DNA of 64,000 bases from Pseudomonas sp. ATCC PTA-122608 (GCF_001952855.1 NZ_LPNO01000053.1:62001-126000), one strand, 5' to 3'; numbered from the stretch's first letter, positions 18,507 to 28,079 are shown. Program-made: numbers and translations. Notes: generated by a model from the sequence alone, not told the origin.

Positions 18507-20210
18507 TTACTGCGCAGTAGGACCTACTTCACGCATCGGCTTGCCACGCACCGGCGCATCGCCTGCTACGTAGTAATCCGCAGTGCTGCGCGGCAGTGGC
18601 TGGCGGCCACGGATCTTGTCGGCGATTTTCTCGGCGATCATGATCGTCGGCGCGTTCAGGTTACCGGTGGTGATGATCGGCATGATCGACGCATCAACTA
18701 CGCGCAGACCCTGCATGCCATGCACACGGCCTTCGGCGTCTACCACGGCCATCTCGTCGGTGCCCATCTTGCACGAGCAGGACGGGTGGAACGCAGTTTC
18801 GGCGTGCTCACGGATAAATTTATCCAGTTGCTCGTCGGTCTGTACGTCGATGCCCGGGCTGATTTCACGGCCACGGTATTGATCCAGTGCCGGCTGTTGC
18901 ATGATTTCACGGGTCAGGCGGATGCCGTCGCGGAATTCCTGCCAGTCCTGCTCGGTGGCCATGTAGTTGAAGAGGATGCTCGGGTATTCCCGTGGGTTCT
19001 TCGACTTCAATTGCACGCGGCCACGGCTCGGCGAACGCATGGAGCCCATGTGTGCCTGGAAACCGTGCTCTTTCACACCGTTGCTGCCGTTGTAGTTAAT
19101 CGCCACCGGCAGGAAGTGGTACTGGATGTTCGGCCAATCGAAGTCTTCACGGGTACGGATGAAACCGCCCGCTTCGAACTGGTTGCTGGCGCCGATGCCG
19201 GTGCCGTTGAACAGCCATTCGGCACCGATGGCCGGTTGGTTGTACCAGAGCAGCGACGGGTACAGCGAGACCGGTTGGGTGCACGCGTATTGCAGGTACA
19301 GCTCAAGGTGATCCTGCAGGTTTTCGCCGACGCCAGGCAGGTCGTGGACCACCGGGATGTCGAGGCTTCCCAGCAGTTTCGCCGGGCCTACGCCGGAGCG
19401 TTGCAGCAGTTGCGGCGAAGCGATTGCGCCGCTGCACACCAGGACTTCCTTGCGGGCACGGGCTTCAACACGCTCTTCGGCAGCACCGATCAGGTAACGC
19501 ACGCCGACGGCGCGCTTGCCTTCGAACAGGACTTTGTCGGTCAGGGCGTGGGTGACGATGGTCAGCGTCGAGCGCTTCTTGGCCGTGTCCAGGTAACCGC
19601 GAGCGGTGCTGGCGCGACGACCGTTTGGCGTCACGGTACGGTCCATCGGGCCGAAGCCTTCCTGCTGGTAGCCGTTCAAATCTTCGGTACGCGGGTAACC
19701 GGCTTGTACGCCTGCTTCAACCATCGCGTGGAACAGCGGGTTGTTGCCGGCCTTTGGCGTGGTCACGCTGACCGGGCCGTCGCCACCGTGGTAGTCGTTC
19801 GGGCCGATGTCGCGGGTTTCGGCTTTACGGAAGTACGGCAGGCAGTCGAGGTAGGTCCAGTTTTCCAGGCCCGGCAGTTTCGACCAGTTGTCGTAGTCCA
19901 TCGCGTTGCCGCGGATGTAGCACATGCCGTTGATCAGCGAGGATCCACCGAGGCCTTTGCCGCGACCGCATTCCATCCGGCGACCGTCCATGTGTGGCTC
20001 TGGATCGGTTTCGTAGGCCCAGTTGTAGCGGCGGCCTTGCAGGGGGAACGCCAGCGCGGCTGGCATTTGGGTACGGAAATCGAGACGGTAGTCCGGGCCG
20101 CCGGCTTCCAGCAGCAGGACAGTGACGCCTTCGTCTTCGGTCAGACGGGTCGCCAGGGTGTTACCGGCGGAGCCGGCACCCACAATGATGTAGTCGTATT
20201 CTTGGGACAT
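18507..20210 (-). CDS. betA: Choline dehydrogenase BetA
   Basis: 567 residues from ATG 20210 (GAGGG 8 nt upstream). GMC-family flavoprotein: FAD motif IIVGAGSAGNTLATRL at the N-terminus, GMCYIRGNAMDYDNW near residue 95, and the active-site His in FHPSCSCKMG, with the C-terminal GNLNAPTIMIAEKIAD. It oxidises choline to betaine aldehyde, membrane-associated, feeding BetB. It is last in the betIBA operon; a REPIN of a different family sits between it and betB, which may change the relative mRNA amounts. Confidence 0.97.
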   Translation of the reverse strand: MSQEYDYIIVGAGSAGNTLATRLTEDEGVTVLLLEAGGPDYRLDFRTQMPAALAFPLQGRRYNWAYETDPEPHMDGRRMECGRGKGLGGSSLINGMCYIRGNAMDYDNWSKLPGLENWTYLDCLPYFRKAETRDIGPNDYHGGDGPVSVTTPKAGNNPLFHAMVEAGVQAGYPRTEDLNGYQQEGFGPMDRTVTPNGRRASTARGYLDTAKKRSTLTIVTHALTDKVLFEGKRAVGVRYLIGAAEERVEARARKEVLVCSGAIASPQLLQRSGVGPAKLLGSLDIPVVHDLPGVGENLQDHLELYLQYACTQPVSLYPSLLWYNQPAIGAEWLFNGTGIGASNQFEAGGFIRTREDFDWPNIQYHFLPVAINYNGSNGVKEHGFQAHMGSMRSPSRGRVQLKSKNPREYPSILFNYMATEQDWQEFRDGIRLTREIMQQPALDQYRGREISPGIDVQTDEQLDKFIREHAETAFHPSCSCKMGTDEMAVVDAEGRVHGMQGLRVVDASIMPIITTGNLNAPTIMIAEKIADKIRGRQPLPRSTADYYVAGDAPVRGKPMREVGPTAQ

Positions 20211-20244
20211 AAAATGCACCCTCATGTAAGTGGTTCAAGCTGCT

Positions 20245-20380
20245 TTTGTGGCGAGGGAGCTTGCTCCCGCTCGACTGCGCAGCAGTCGCAAAATCAGCGA
20301 ACGAGTTCGGTCTGGCGAACTGCGATGCCTGGGATGGGGCTGCTGCGCAGCCCAGCGGGAGCAAGCTCCCTCGCCACAAA
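20245..20380. repeat. REPIN of a second family (TGTGGCGAGGGAGCTTGCTCCCGC)
   Basis: Inverted pair: TTTGTGGCGAGGGAGCTTGC at 20245 and its mirror ending at 20380, with inner dyad CTGCGCAGCAG / CTGCTGCGCAG. It is intra-operonic, between betB and betA. The core GGAGCTTGCTCC differs from the dominant family. Confidence 0.88.
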
Positions 20381-20402
20381 GGCGCACCCCTGGCTGGCAG
20401 GT

Positions 20403-21875
20403 TTAGAACACCGAGGCGTAGTCGCCCAGCTCAACCTGTACCGATTTGATGCGAGTGAAGTTGTTCAGCGAGCTGATCCCGTTTTCACGGCCAACGCCCG
20501 ACTGCTTGTAGCCGCCCACCGGCATCTTCGCGTCGGACTCGCCCCAGGCGTTGATCCAGCAGATACCGGCTTCCAGCTGATGAATCACGCGGTGCGCGCG
20601 GTTCAGGTCTTTGGTCACCAGGCCAGCGGCCAGGCCGAAGTCGGTGTCATTGGCACGACGGATCACTTCTTCTTCGGTGTCGTAGGTGAGGATGCTCATC
20701 ACCGGGCCGAAGATTTCTTCACGGACGATGGTCATCTCGTCGGTGCAGTCAGTGAACACGGTCGGGGCCACGTAGGCACCCTTGGCGAATTCGCCGTCGG
20801 TCAGGCGGTCGCCGCCGCACAGCAGGCGCGCACCTTGCTCTTTACCTTTGGCGATGTAGCCGAGCACGCTTTCCATGTGGGCGAAGCTGACCAGCGGGCC
20901 GAAGTTGGTGTTTTCATCTTCCGGGTTGCCGATGCGGATGCGTGCAACGCGCTCGGCGATCTTGGCTTCGAACGCGCCTTTGAGGGCGGTCGGAACGAAG
21001 ACGCGAGTGCCGTTGGTGCAGACCTGGCCCGAGCTGTAGAAGTTGGCCATCATCGCGATGTCGGCGGCGCGGTCGAGGTCGGCGTCGTCGAAAATGATCA
21101 GCGGGGATTTGCCGCCCAGTTCCATGGTGACTTCTTTGAGCGAGGAGCTCGAAGCGCTGGCCATGACTTTCTTGCCGGTGTCGGTGCCGCCGGTGAAGGA
21201 GACTTTCTCGATGCGCGGGTGCTCGGTCAGCCAGGTGCCGACTTCACGGCCGCTGCCGGTCAGAACGTTGAACACACCGTCCGGAACGCCGGCTGCGGTG
21301 TAGATTTCAGCCAGTTTCAGGGTGGTCAGCGAGGTGACTTCGCTTGGCTTGAAGATCATCGCGTTACCGGCCGCCAGGGCCGGTGCGGATTTCCACAGGG
21401 CGATCTGGATCGGGTAGTTCCACGCGCCGATACCGGCCACGACGCCCAGCGGCTCGCGACGGGTGTAGACGAACGAAGTGTCACGCAGCGGGATCTGCTC
21501 GCCTTCGATGGCGGGCACCAGGCCTGCGTAGTATTCCAGCACGTCGGCGCCGGTGACGATGTCGACGTATTGGGTTTCGGAGTACGGCTTGCCGGTGTCG
21601 AGGGTTTCCAGGGCGGCCAGCTCGTCGTTGCGCTCGCGCAGGATGTCGACGGCACGACGCAGGATGCGCGAACGCTCCATGGCGGTCATGGCGGCCCAGA
21701 TTTTCTGGCCCTTTTCGGCGCTGACCACAGCGCGCTCAACGTCTTCTTTAGTAGCGCGTTGCACGTTGGCGAGAACTTCACCGTTAGCCGGGTTGATGGC
21801 TTCGAAAGTGGCATCGCTGCCAGCGTCGGAGTAGCCGCCGTCAATGTAGAGTTTTTGCAGTTCGAAACGGGCCAT
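20403..21875 (-). CDS. betB: Betaine aldehyde dehydrogenase BetB
   Basis: 490 residues, the usual BetB length. Aldehyde dehydrogenase motifs: GIGAWNYPIQIALWKSAPALAAGNAMIFKPSE (NAD site), FTGGTDTGKKV, general-base Glu in MELGGKSPLI and nucleophile Cys in GQVCTNGTRVF. It oxidises betaine aldehyde to glycine betaine with NAD(P). GAGGA precedes ATG 21875. It lies between betI and betA on the minus strand with a 109-bp gap to betI. Confidence 0.97.
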   Translation of the reverse strand: MARFELQKLYIDGGYSDAGSDATFEAINPANGEVLANVQRATKEDVERAVVSAEKGQKIWAAMTAMERSRILRRAVDILRERNDELAALETLDTGKPYSETQYVDIVTGADVLEYYAGLVPAIEGEQIPLRDTSFVYTRREPLGVVAGIGAWNYPIQIALWKSAPALAAGNAMIFKPSEVTSLTTLKLAEIYTAAGVPDGVFNVLTGSGREVGTWLTEHPRIEKVSFTGGTDTGKKVMASASSSSLKEVTMELGGKSPLIIFDDADLDRAADIAMMANFYSSGQVCTNGTRVFVPTALKGAFEAKIAERVARIRIGNPEDENTNFGPLVSFAHMESVLGYIAKGKEQGARLLCGGDRLTDGEFAKGAYVAPTVFTDCTDEMTIVREEIFGPVMSILTYDTEEEVIRRANDTDFGLAAGLVTKDLNRAHRVIHQLEAGICWINAWGESDAKMPVGGYKQSGVGRENGISSLNNFTRIKSVQVELGDYASVF

Positions 21876-21984
21876 AAAGTCCTCGCAAGTGCATCAGTGG
21901 TTGGCGTTAACCGCCGAAGGTGGGCCATAAGGTTCTGGCAACACCGGCCGGCAGCCGTTCAGGGGTTGAGCGTTTATGTGTGCT

Positions 21985-22578
21985 CTAACTCACCTGCTTG
22001 GCCAATTGGAAATCCATGTATTCGTAAGCGATCCGTTGCGCCTGCTCCGTGTCGAAAGCGTCTCCCGACAGGGCGCCGCGCAACCACAAACCGTCGATCA
22101 GGGCCGCAAGGCCTCGGGCTGCGCTGCGTGCCTCGGACAACGGCAACGCTCGGCGGAACTGGCAGCACAGGTTGGAATACAGACGGTGATCGTTGATCCG
22201 CTGCAGCCTGTGCAATGACGGGTGGTGCATGCTGGTGGCCCAGAAGGCCAGCCAGGTTTTCATAGCCGGGCCGTTGACTTGGCTGGCGTCGAAGTTGCCT
22301 TCGATGATCACCTGAAGATGAGCCCGCGGGCTGTCATCTTTCAGCGCCAACCGGCGCTCGGTGACGTTCTCGATCAGGACGTTCATCAGGTACCGCATCG
22401 TGGCGGCGATCAGGCCATTCTTGTCCTGAAAATAGTGACTGATGATGCCATTCGAGACACCGGCCAGACGGGCGATCAGCGCAATGCTGGCATCTCCCAT
22501 CCCGACCTGATCGACCGCAGTCAATGTGGCTTCGATCAACTGCTGGCGGCGTATGGGTTGCATACCGACCTTGGGCAT
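21985..22578 (-). CDS. betI: Choline-responsive TetR repressor BetI
   Basis: 197 residues. The N-terminal TetR helix-turn-helix is IALIARLAGVSNGIISHYFQDKNGLIAAT (about 33-61); the C-terminal domain binds choline in characterised homologues. GGAGAGG precedes ATG 22578. It heads betIBA, divergent from betT. A perfect 20-bp palindrome in the shared promoter region is its likely operator, giving repression of both directions until choline is present. Confidence 0.96.
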   Translation of the reverse strand: MPKVGMQPIRRQQLIEATLTAVDQVGMGDASIALIARLAGVSNGIISHYFQDKNGLIAATMRYLMNVLIENVTERRLALKDDSPRAHLQVIIEGNFDASQVNGPAMKTWLAFWATSMHHPSLHRLQRINDHRLYSNLCCQFRRALPLSEARSAARGLAALIDGLWLRGALSGDAFDTEQAQRIAYEYMDFQLAKQVS

Positions 22579-22648
22579 CGTGCACCTCTCCTTAGGCCTG
22601 CCAACGGGCGATAAACGTCCGTCGGCTTGTGGGCCAGTCTATTTTGTT

Positions 22649-22668
22649 TTGATTGAACGTTCAATCAA
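22649..22668. promoter_or_regulatory. BetI operator
   Basis: TTGATTGAACGTTCAATCAA is a perfect 20-bp palindrome, 71 bp upstream of betI and 230 bp upstream of betT. Its GATTGAACGTTCAATC core agrees with the operators I recall for BetI proteins. Confidence 0.88.
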
Positions 22669-22679
22669 CAAAGAATAAG

Positions 22680-22698
22680 ATCTGCGACAAATGGTCGC
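22680..22698. promoter_or_regulatory. GCGAC-type inverted element beside the BetI operator
   Basis: ATCTGCGACAAATGGTCGC contains GCGAC (22684-22688) and GTCGC (22694-22698) as an inverted pair. The 10 bases ATCTGCGACA also occur (minus strand) in the gbcA/gbcB control region. This may be a GbdR-type half-site; weak on its own. Confidence 0.3.
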
Positions 22699-22897
22699 TG
22701 CCTACAGGTATTTCCTACGTGCATGTGGCGCCACCTGACATCGGGAAAACCCATGAAACAGCCCGGCACAGCGGTTCGCCGAGGGTTCATGGTTTTTCGG
22801 GGTGTCTTTATACACCCGTCCGTCGACTGCCGAAAAATCGATGGCTCGGGTCATGCGTTGCCTTGTGTTTCTCTGCACTGCCCGGAGCATCTGTGCC

Positions 22898-24889
22898 ATG
22901 AGTTCTGCCTCTCTTATAAAGACCCCGCCGGAAAAGGTGCGGGTCAACGGTTGGGTGTTCTACACCTCCACCGCGCTGATTCTGTTGTTGACCGCGATTC
23001 TGATTATCGCCCCGCAGGAAGCCGGCAGGATGCTCGGTGTGGCCCAAGCCTGGTTGTCGAAAAGCTTTGGCTGGTACTACATGGTTGTGATCGCCGCCTA
23101 CCTGGTGTTTGTGGTGGGCCTGGCGTTTTCGTCCTATGGGAAATTGAAACTGGGCAGCAAGGACGACACCCCGGACTTCAGCTACGGCGCCTGGGCCGGC
23201 ATGCTCTTTTCGTCGGGCATCGGCATCTCGCTGCTGTACTTCGGCGCGTCCGAGCCGCTGGACCACTACTTCAACCCGCCTGAAGGCGCGTCGGCCACTG
23301 GCGACGCTGCGCGTCAGGCATTGCAGTTGACGTTCCTGCACTGGGGCCTGCACGGCTGGGCGATCTACGCACTGGTCGGCCTGGCCGTGGCGTACTTTGC
23401 CTACCGTCATAACCAGCCGCTGGCCTTGCGCTCGGCGCTGTACCCGCTGGTGGGCGAGCGTTGGGTCAAAGGCGCGGCCGGTCACGCGGTGGACGGTTTC
23501 GGCATGTTCGTAACGCTGCTGGGCCTGGTGACGAACCTGGGGATCGGTTCGATGCAAGTGTCCTCCGGGTTGGAAAACCTGTTCGGCATGGAGCACAGCA
23601 ACACCAACCTGCTGATCGTGATCATCGTGATGAGCACCGTGGCGACTATTGCTGCCGTGTCGGGTGTGGAAAACGGCATCCGCCGCCTGTCCAACCTGAA
23701 CATCGTGCTGTTCAGCGGCCTGCTGATTTTCGTGCTGCTGTTTGGCCCGACCCTGCATTTGCTCAACGGCCTGGTGCAAAACACCGGCGACTACCTGAAC
23801 GGTATCGTGCTGAAAACCTTCGACCTGTATGTGTACGAAGGCGACGCCGACAAGACCGAACGCTGGATGGGCCTGTGGACCCTGTTCTACTGGGCCTGGT
23901 GGATTTCCTGGGCGCCATTCGTGGGCATGTTCATCGCACGTATTTCCCGTGGTCGTACGGTGCGTGAACTGGTCGCGGGTGTGCTGCTGATCCCGTTGGG
24001 CTTCACCCTGGCGTGGTTGTCGATCTTCGGCAACTCGGCCTTGGACCTGGTGTTGAACCATGGCGCGGTGGAGTTGGGCAAGACCGCACTGGAACAGCCG
24101 TCCATGGCGATCTACCAGCTGCTTGAGCATTACCCGGCGTCGAAAATCGTCATCGGTGTGTCGATCTTTGTCGGCTTTGTACTGTTCCTGACCCCGGCGG
24201 ATTCCGGCGCAGTGATGATGGCGAACCTGTCCTGCAAGGGCGGCAACGTTGACGAAGATGCGCCGCACTGGCTGCGGATTTTCTGGTCGGTCGTCATCAC
24301 GCTGGTGACCATCGGCCTGCTGTTCGCCGGTAACTTCGAAGCCATGCAAACCATGGTGGTGCTGGCCGGCCTGCCGTTCTCGGTGGTGCTGATCCTGTTC
24401 ATGTTCGGCCTGCACAAAGCAATGCGCCAAGACGTGGCGATCGAGCTGGAGCAGGCGCAATTGGCTGAACGTGGTCGGCGTGGTTTCAGCGAGCGTTTGA
24501 CTGCCCTGGACCTGCAACCGAGCCAAGGTACCGTGCAGCGCTTTATGGACAAACACGTCACGCCGGCGCTGGAAGAAGCGGCGACTGCGTTGCGTGATCA
24601 GGGGCTGGAAGTGCAGACCCTGCTGGGTAAATCCAAGCGCTGCATTGGTGTGCGCATCGAGATGGAAGAGGGTAATCCGTTTGTCTACGAGGTGAGCCTG
24701 GATGCTTATTCGTCGGCACCGAGCGACTTGCCCGAGGAAGAGCGCACGCGTTACTACCGCGCCGAGGTTTACCTGCACAACGGGCCTCAAGAGTACGACC
24801 TGATGGGCTTCACCCAGGAACAGATCACCCGGGACGTGCTCGATCAGTTTGAAAGCCATCGGCAGCTCCTTGGCCGTGTCTATAGCTGA
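22898..24889 (+). CDS. betT: BCCT-family choline transporter BetT
   Basis: 663 residues from ATG 22898 (GGAG upstream); E. coli BetT has 677. Twelve membrane segments form the BCCT core, with GIGISLLYFGASEPLDHYFNPP and the substrate-binding Trp-rich segment WTLFYWAWWISWAPFVGMFIARISRGRTVRE. The C-terminal roughly 150 residues are a soluble tail (AERGRRGFSERLTALDLQPSQ...), as in osmosensing BetT types. It imports choline with the proton or sodium gradient. Divergent from betIBA and thus probably BetI-controlled. Upstream in-frame ATGs (22802) would add a non-homologous extension. Confidence 0.95.
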   Translation: MSSASLIKTPPEKVRVNGWVFYTSTALILLLTAILIIAPQEAGRMLGVAQAWLSKSFGWYYMVVIAAYLVFVVGLAFSSYGKLKLGSKDDTPDFSYGAWAGMLFSSGIGISLLYFGASEPLDHYFNPPEGASATGDAARQALQLTFLHWGLHGWAIYALVGLAVAYFAYRHNQPLALRSALYPLVGERWVKGAAGHAVDGFGMFVTLLGLVTNLGIGSMQVSSGLENLFGMEHSNTNLLIVIIVMSTVATIAAVSGVENGIRRLSNLNIVLFSGLLIFVLLFGPTLHLLNGLVQNTGDYLNGIVLKTFDLYVYEGDADKTERWMGLWTLFYWAWWISWAPFVGMFIARISRGRTVRELVAGVLLIPLGFTLAWLSIFGNSALDLVLNHGAVELGKTALEQPSMAIYQLLEHYPASKIVIGVSIFVGFVLFLTPADSGAVMMANLSCKGGNVDEDAPHWLRIFWSVVITLVTIGLLFAGNFEAMQTMVVLAGLPFSVVLILFMFGLHKAMRQDVAIELEQAQLAERGRRGFSERLTALDLQPSQGTVQRFMDKHVTPALEEAATALRDQGLEVQTLLGKSKRCIGVRIEMEEGNPFVYEVSLDAYSSAPSDLPEEERTRYYRAEVYLHNGPQEYDLMGFTQEQITRDVLDQFESHRQLLGRVYS

Positions 24890-24901
24890 GTGTTGAAAGG
24901 A

Positions 24902-24929
24902 CAGGTGGTGTCGTTACTGACACCACCTG
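24902..24929 (+). terminator. Stem-loop terminator after betT
   Basis: CAGGTGGTGTC (24902-24912) and GACACCACCTG (24919-24929) form a perfect 11-bp stem with a 6-nt loop, 12 bp after the betT stop. No T run follows, so it may act by blocking 3' decay rather than as an intrinsic terminator. Confidence 0.6.
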
Positions 24930-24935
24930 AGCAAA

Positions 24936-25028
24936 ATGTGGGAGCGGGCTTGCTCGCGAATGCGCAGTGTCAGTCAGTACATCTGACACTGATACACCGC
25001 ATTCGCGAGCAAGCCCGCTCCCACATTT
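24936..25028. repeat. REPIN (GTGGGAGCGGGCTTGCTCGCGA type)
   Basis: Inverted REP pair between convergent betT and choV, with the inner dyad GTGTCAGT...ACTGATACAC. Confidence 0.9.
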
Positions 25029-25043
25029 ATTTTGCGGTGTCTG

Positions 25044-26222
25044 TTAGCCCAGGTTCTTGCCCAAGAGGGCGTGATAGAGCTCGCTGTCACCCAGAATCCC
25101 TACCACCTTGTTGTCGTCCTGCAGCACCAGCTTGTTCCCTGTCTGGTACCGAATCTGCAACGCATCGCGCATCCCGATATTGGAATCCACCAGCGTCGGT
25201 ATCCGTCCCAAACCTTCCACGGCTTGCCCCGGTGCCCAGTTCTGCAAGTTCAGCACCGCGCCGTTCTGCCGCGCCCCCTTGATGGTGTTGCCTTCCGCCA
25301 GGTCCAGCCACGAGTCACCGCCCGGGTCCAGGCTGATGGAGCCGTTGACGTGGGTGCAGTTATCCAACGTGCGCATCAGGCTGCGGCCACACAGCACATT
25401 CAGCGGGTTGGTGTGGGCCACGAAGGTCCGCACATAGTCATCCGCCGGGTTCAGCACGATCTCTTCCGGCACGCTGTACTGGATGATCCGGCCGTCTTTC
25501 ATGATCGCGATGCGGCTGCCGAGTTTCAGCGCCTCATCCAGGTCGTGGCTTACAAATACGATGGTCTTGCTCAGCTTGCGTTGCAGCTCCAGCAACTCAT
25601 CCTGCAAGCCCTGGCGGATCAGCGGGTCGAGTGCGGAGAAGGGTTCGTCCATCAGCAGGATATCGGCGTCCATCGCCAACGCGCGGGCCAGGCCGACACG
25701 TTGCTGCATGCCGCCGGAAAGCTCGTCGGGCTTCTTGTTGCGCCACTGCGACAGGCCCACCAGTTCCAGCTTGTCGTCCACCAGCTTGCGCCGCTCTTTC
25801 TCCGGGCGGCCCTGCATCTCCAGGCCGAAGCTGATGTTTTCGCGCACCGTCAGCCAAGGCATCAGGGCGAACTTTTGAAACACCATCGCGATGCGCTGGG
25901 TGCGCATCATTTTCAGCTCGGCGGGGGTGCAGGACGCGATGTCGATCTGCCGACCTTCATGCTCCACAAACAGCTTGCCGCGGCTGACGGTGTTCAAGCC
26001 GTTGATGCAGCGCAGCAAGCTCGACTTGCCCGAGCCGGACAGGCCCATCAGCACGCAGATCTCGCCTTTCTCGACATCCAGGCTGGCGTTTTCAACGCCG
26101 ACAATCTGCCCGGTCTTTTTCAGGATCTCGTTGCGCGTCATGCCCTGGTCCAGCAGCTTGAGCGCTTCGCGTGGGTCTTTGGAGAAGATCACGTCGACAT
26201 TTTCGAACCGGATAATGCTCAT
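25044..26222 (-). CDS. choV: Choline/betaine ABC transporter ATPase ChoV (CbcV)
   Basis: 392 residues of the glycine-betaine (ProV/OpuA) ATPase class. Walker A GLSGSGKSS, signature LSGGMQQRVGLARAL, Walker B ILLMDEPFSALDP, and a C-terminal regulatory extension (about 270-392; LVLQDDNKVVGILGDSEL) that resembles a CBS-type fold. It energises import of choline, betaine and carnitine brought by ChoX and separate binding proteins such as CaiX. Its ATG overlaps the end of choW by 4 bases, so the genes are translationally coupled. Confidence 0.95.
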   Translation of the reverse strand: MSIIRFENVDVIFSKDPREALKLLDQGMTRNEILKKTGQIVGVENASLDVEKGEICVLMGLSGSGKSSLLRCINGLNTVSRGKLFVEHEGRQIDIASCTPAELKMMRTQRIAMVFQKFALMPWLTVRENISFGLEMQGRPEKERRKLVDDKLELVGLSQWRNKKPDELSGGMQQRVGLARALAMDADILLMDEPFSALDPLIRQGLQDELLELQRKLSKTIVFVSHDLDEALKLGSRIAIMKDGRIIQYSVPEEIVLNPADDYVRTFVAHTNPLNVLCGRSLMRTLDNCTHVNGSISLDPGGDSWLDLAEGNTIKGARQNGAVLNLQNWAPGQAVEGLGRIPTLVDSNIGMRDALQIRYQTGNKLVLQDDNKVVGILGDSELYHALLGKNLG

Positions 26223-27064
26223 GCATCACCCCCTACTTTGGCGTCGGGTTGTTTGCAGATGCGGTCGAGCATGATGGCCAGCAATACGATCGCCAGGCCC
26301 GCTTCAAAGCCCAGGGCGATGTCGGCGGTGTTCAGTGCGTTGACCACCGGTTTGCCGAGGCCGTCGGCGCCCACCAGGGCTGCGATAACCACCATCGACA
26401 ACGACAGCATGATGCATTGGGTAATGCCGGCGGCGATGCTCGGCATGGCGTGGGGCAGTTCAATCCGCGAGAGCAACTGACGGCGCGAGCAGCCAAAGGC
26501 CTTGCCGGCGTCCATCAACTCTTGCGGCACATCACGGATACCCAGGTAAGTCAGACGGATAGGCGCGGCAATCGCAAACACCACCGTGGAAATCAGCCCG
26601 GGCACCACACCCAGCCCGAAGAGGGTCAGGGTAGGGATGAGGTAGACGAAGGTCGGTACGGTCTGCATCAGATCGAGCACCGGCCGCATCAGGGTGTAGA
26701 ACATCGGCTTGTGCGCGGCAACGATGCCCAGCGGCACGCCGATCACCACGCAGACCAGGGTGGCGAACAGCACCTGCGCCAGGGTCTCCATGGTTTCCTG
26801 CCAGTACCCAAGATTCAGGATCAGCAGGAAGGAGGCGATGACAAACACCGTCAGGCCCCATTTGCGTTGAATGAAGTGAGCGAGCAGCGCAATCAGACCG
26901 ATCAATGCCAGTGGATTGAACCAGGTCAGCGCGAACGTCACGCCGTGGATCATCGTTTCCAGGGTCGATGCGATTGCGTCGAAGTAGTTGGCCCCGTGTT
27001 GGGTCAACCATTCAACGAAGGCAGCGATGTACTGGCCTAGCGGGATTTTATGTTCAGTCAGCAT
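26219..27064 (-). CDS. choW: Choline/betaine ABC permease ChoW (CbcW)
   Basis: About 281 residues from ATG 27064 (MLTEHKIPLGQYIAAFVEWL). Six membrane helices; the EAA loop reads QELMDAGKAFGCSRRQLLSRIELPHAMPSI and contacts ChoV. It is the membrane part of the binding-protein-dependent quaternary-amine importer. A start at 27082 would add 6 residues; neither start has a strong ribosome site, and the 27064 form fits homologues. Middle gene of choXWV. Confidence 0.92.
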   Translation of the reverse strand: MLTEHKIPLGQYIAAFVEWLTQHGANYFDAIASTLETMIHGVTFALTWFNPLALIGLIALLAHFIQRKWGLTVFVIASFLLILNLGYWQETMETLAQVLFATLVCVVIGVPLGIVAAHKPMFYTLMRPVLDLMQTVPTFVYLIPTLTLFGLGVVPGLISTVVFAIAAPIRLTYLGIRDVPQELMDAGKAFGCSRRQLLSRIELPHAMPSIAAGITQCIMLSLSMVVIAALVGADGLGKPVVNALNTADIALGFEAGLAIVLLAIMLDRICKQPDAKVGGDA

Positions 27065-27131
27065 GGTAGTGAATGTCCACATGCGAAGAGGAAAAACATC
27101 CCGGGCCAGCGTACCGGCCCGGGGTCAGCGG

Positions 27132-28079
27132 TTACTTGGCGAGGTAAGCTTTGACGGCCTCCAATCCTGGTTTGCCATCGACCGTGGTGACACCGGCGAG
27201 CCAGGTGTCGAGCACTTGCGGGTTCTTCTTCAGCCACGCCTTGGCGGCGGCGTCAGGCTTCATTTTGTCGTCCAGGACGTTACCCATCAGGGTGCTTTCC
27301 ATGTTCAGGGTGAACGACAGGTTTTTCAGCAACTGGCCCACGTTGCTGCATTCCTGGGTGTAGCCCTTGCGGACGTTGGTGTAGATGGTGGCCTGGCCGT
27401 AGTTGGGGCCGAATGAATCATCACCCCCGGTCAGGTACTTCATCTTGAAGCGGGTGTTCATCGGGTGCGGTTCCCAGCCGAGGAACACGATGGCCTGGTC
27501 GCGCTTGGTGGCGCGTTCCACCTGCGAGAGCATTCCGGCTTCGCTGGATTCAACCACTTTGAAACCTGCGGTTTTCAGGCCGAAAGCGTCTTTGTCGATA
27601 AGGGTCTGAATGGTGCGGTTGCCGTCGTTGCCCGGCTCGATGCCGTAGATCTTGCCGCCCAGCTCATCCTTGAATTTGACGATGTCGGCGAAGTCTTTCA
27701 GGCCCTTGTTGTACAGCGCTTCCGGTACGGCCAGGGTGTACTTGGCGTTTTCCAGGTTGGCGCGCACGGTTTCCACGGTGCCGGCATCACGGTACTGCTT
27801 GATGTCGTTTTCCATGGTCGGCATCCAGTTGCCGAGGAAGATATCCATGTTCTTGCCATCGGCCAGGGACTTGTAGGTCACCGGTACGGAAATCATCGTG
27901 GTGCGGGGTTTGTAGCCGAGGCCCTTGAGAACTTCGCTGGTGGTGGCGGTAGTGACGGTGATGTCGGTCCAGCCGACATCGGAGAAGTTGACGGTCTGGC
28001 ATTGCGCCGGTTCTGCAGCGTGAGCCAGGACTGGCAGACTCAGCATGGCGGCCAACAACAACGACGGTGAACCTTTCAT
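27132..28079 (-). CDS. choX: Choline ABC substrate-binding protein ChoX (CbcX)
   Basis: 315 residues from ATG 28079 (AGGAG upstream), with signal peptide LLLAAMLSLPVLAHA-AEPAQCQ. It is an OpuAC-type binding domain (VNFSDVGWTDITVTTATTSEVLKGLGY; LGNWMPTMENDI; VFLGWEPHPMNTRFKMKYLTGGDD) whose aromatic residues form the cage for trimethylammonium groups. It is paralogous to caiX (36183-37127), with the same motif order. First gene of choXWV; a 21-bp-spaced direct repeat lies about 150 bp upstream. Confidence 0.95.
   Translation of the reverse strand: MKGSPSLLLAAMLSLPVLAHAAEPAQCQTVNFSDVGWTDITVTTATTSEVLKGLGYKPRTTMISVPVTYKSLADGKNMDIFLGNWMPTMENDIKQYRDAGTVETVRANLENAKYTLAVPEALYNKGLKDFADIVKFKDELGGKIYGIEPGNDGNRTIQTLIDKDAFGLKTAGFKVVESSEAGMLSQVERATKRDQAIVFLGWEPHPMNTRFKMKYLTGGDDSFGPNYGQATIYTNVRKGYTQECSNVGQLLKNLSFTLNMESTLMGNVLDDKMKPDAAAKAWLKKNPQVLDTWLAGVTTVDGKPGLEAVKAYLAK

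Noticed and set aside
18396..22196. A 1266-codon open frame on the plus strand across betA and betB
   Set aside because: It is the antisense shadow of two clear genes in GC-rich DNA, with no homologous motif and no suitable ribosome site.
22808..24859. A 683-codon open frame on the minus strand opposite betT
   Set aside because: It is His/Gln/Arg-rich antisense of a membrane protein gene, the usual shadow pattern; betT has all family motifs.
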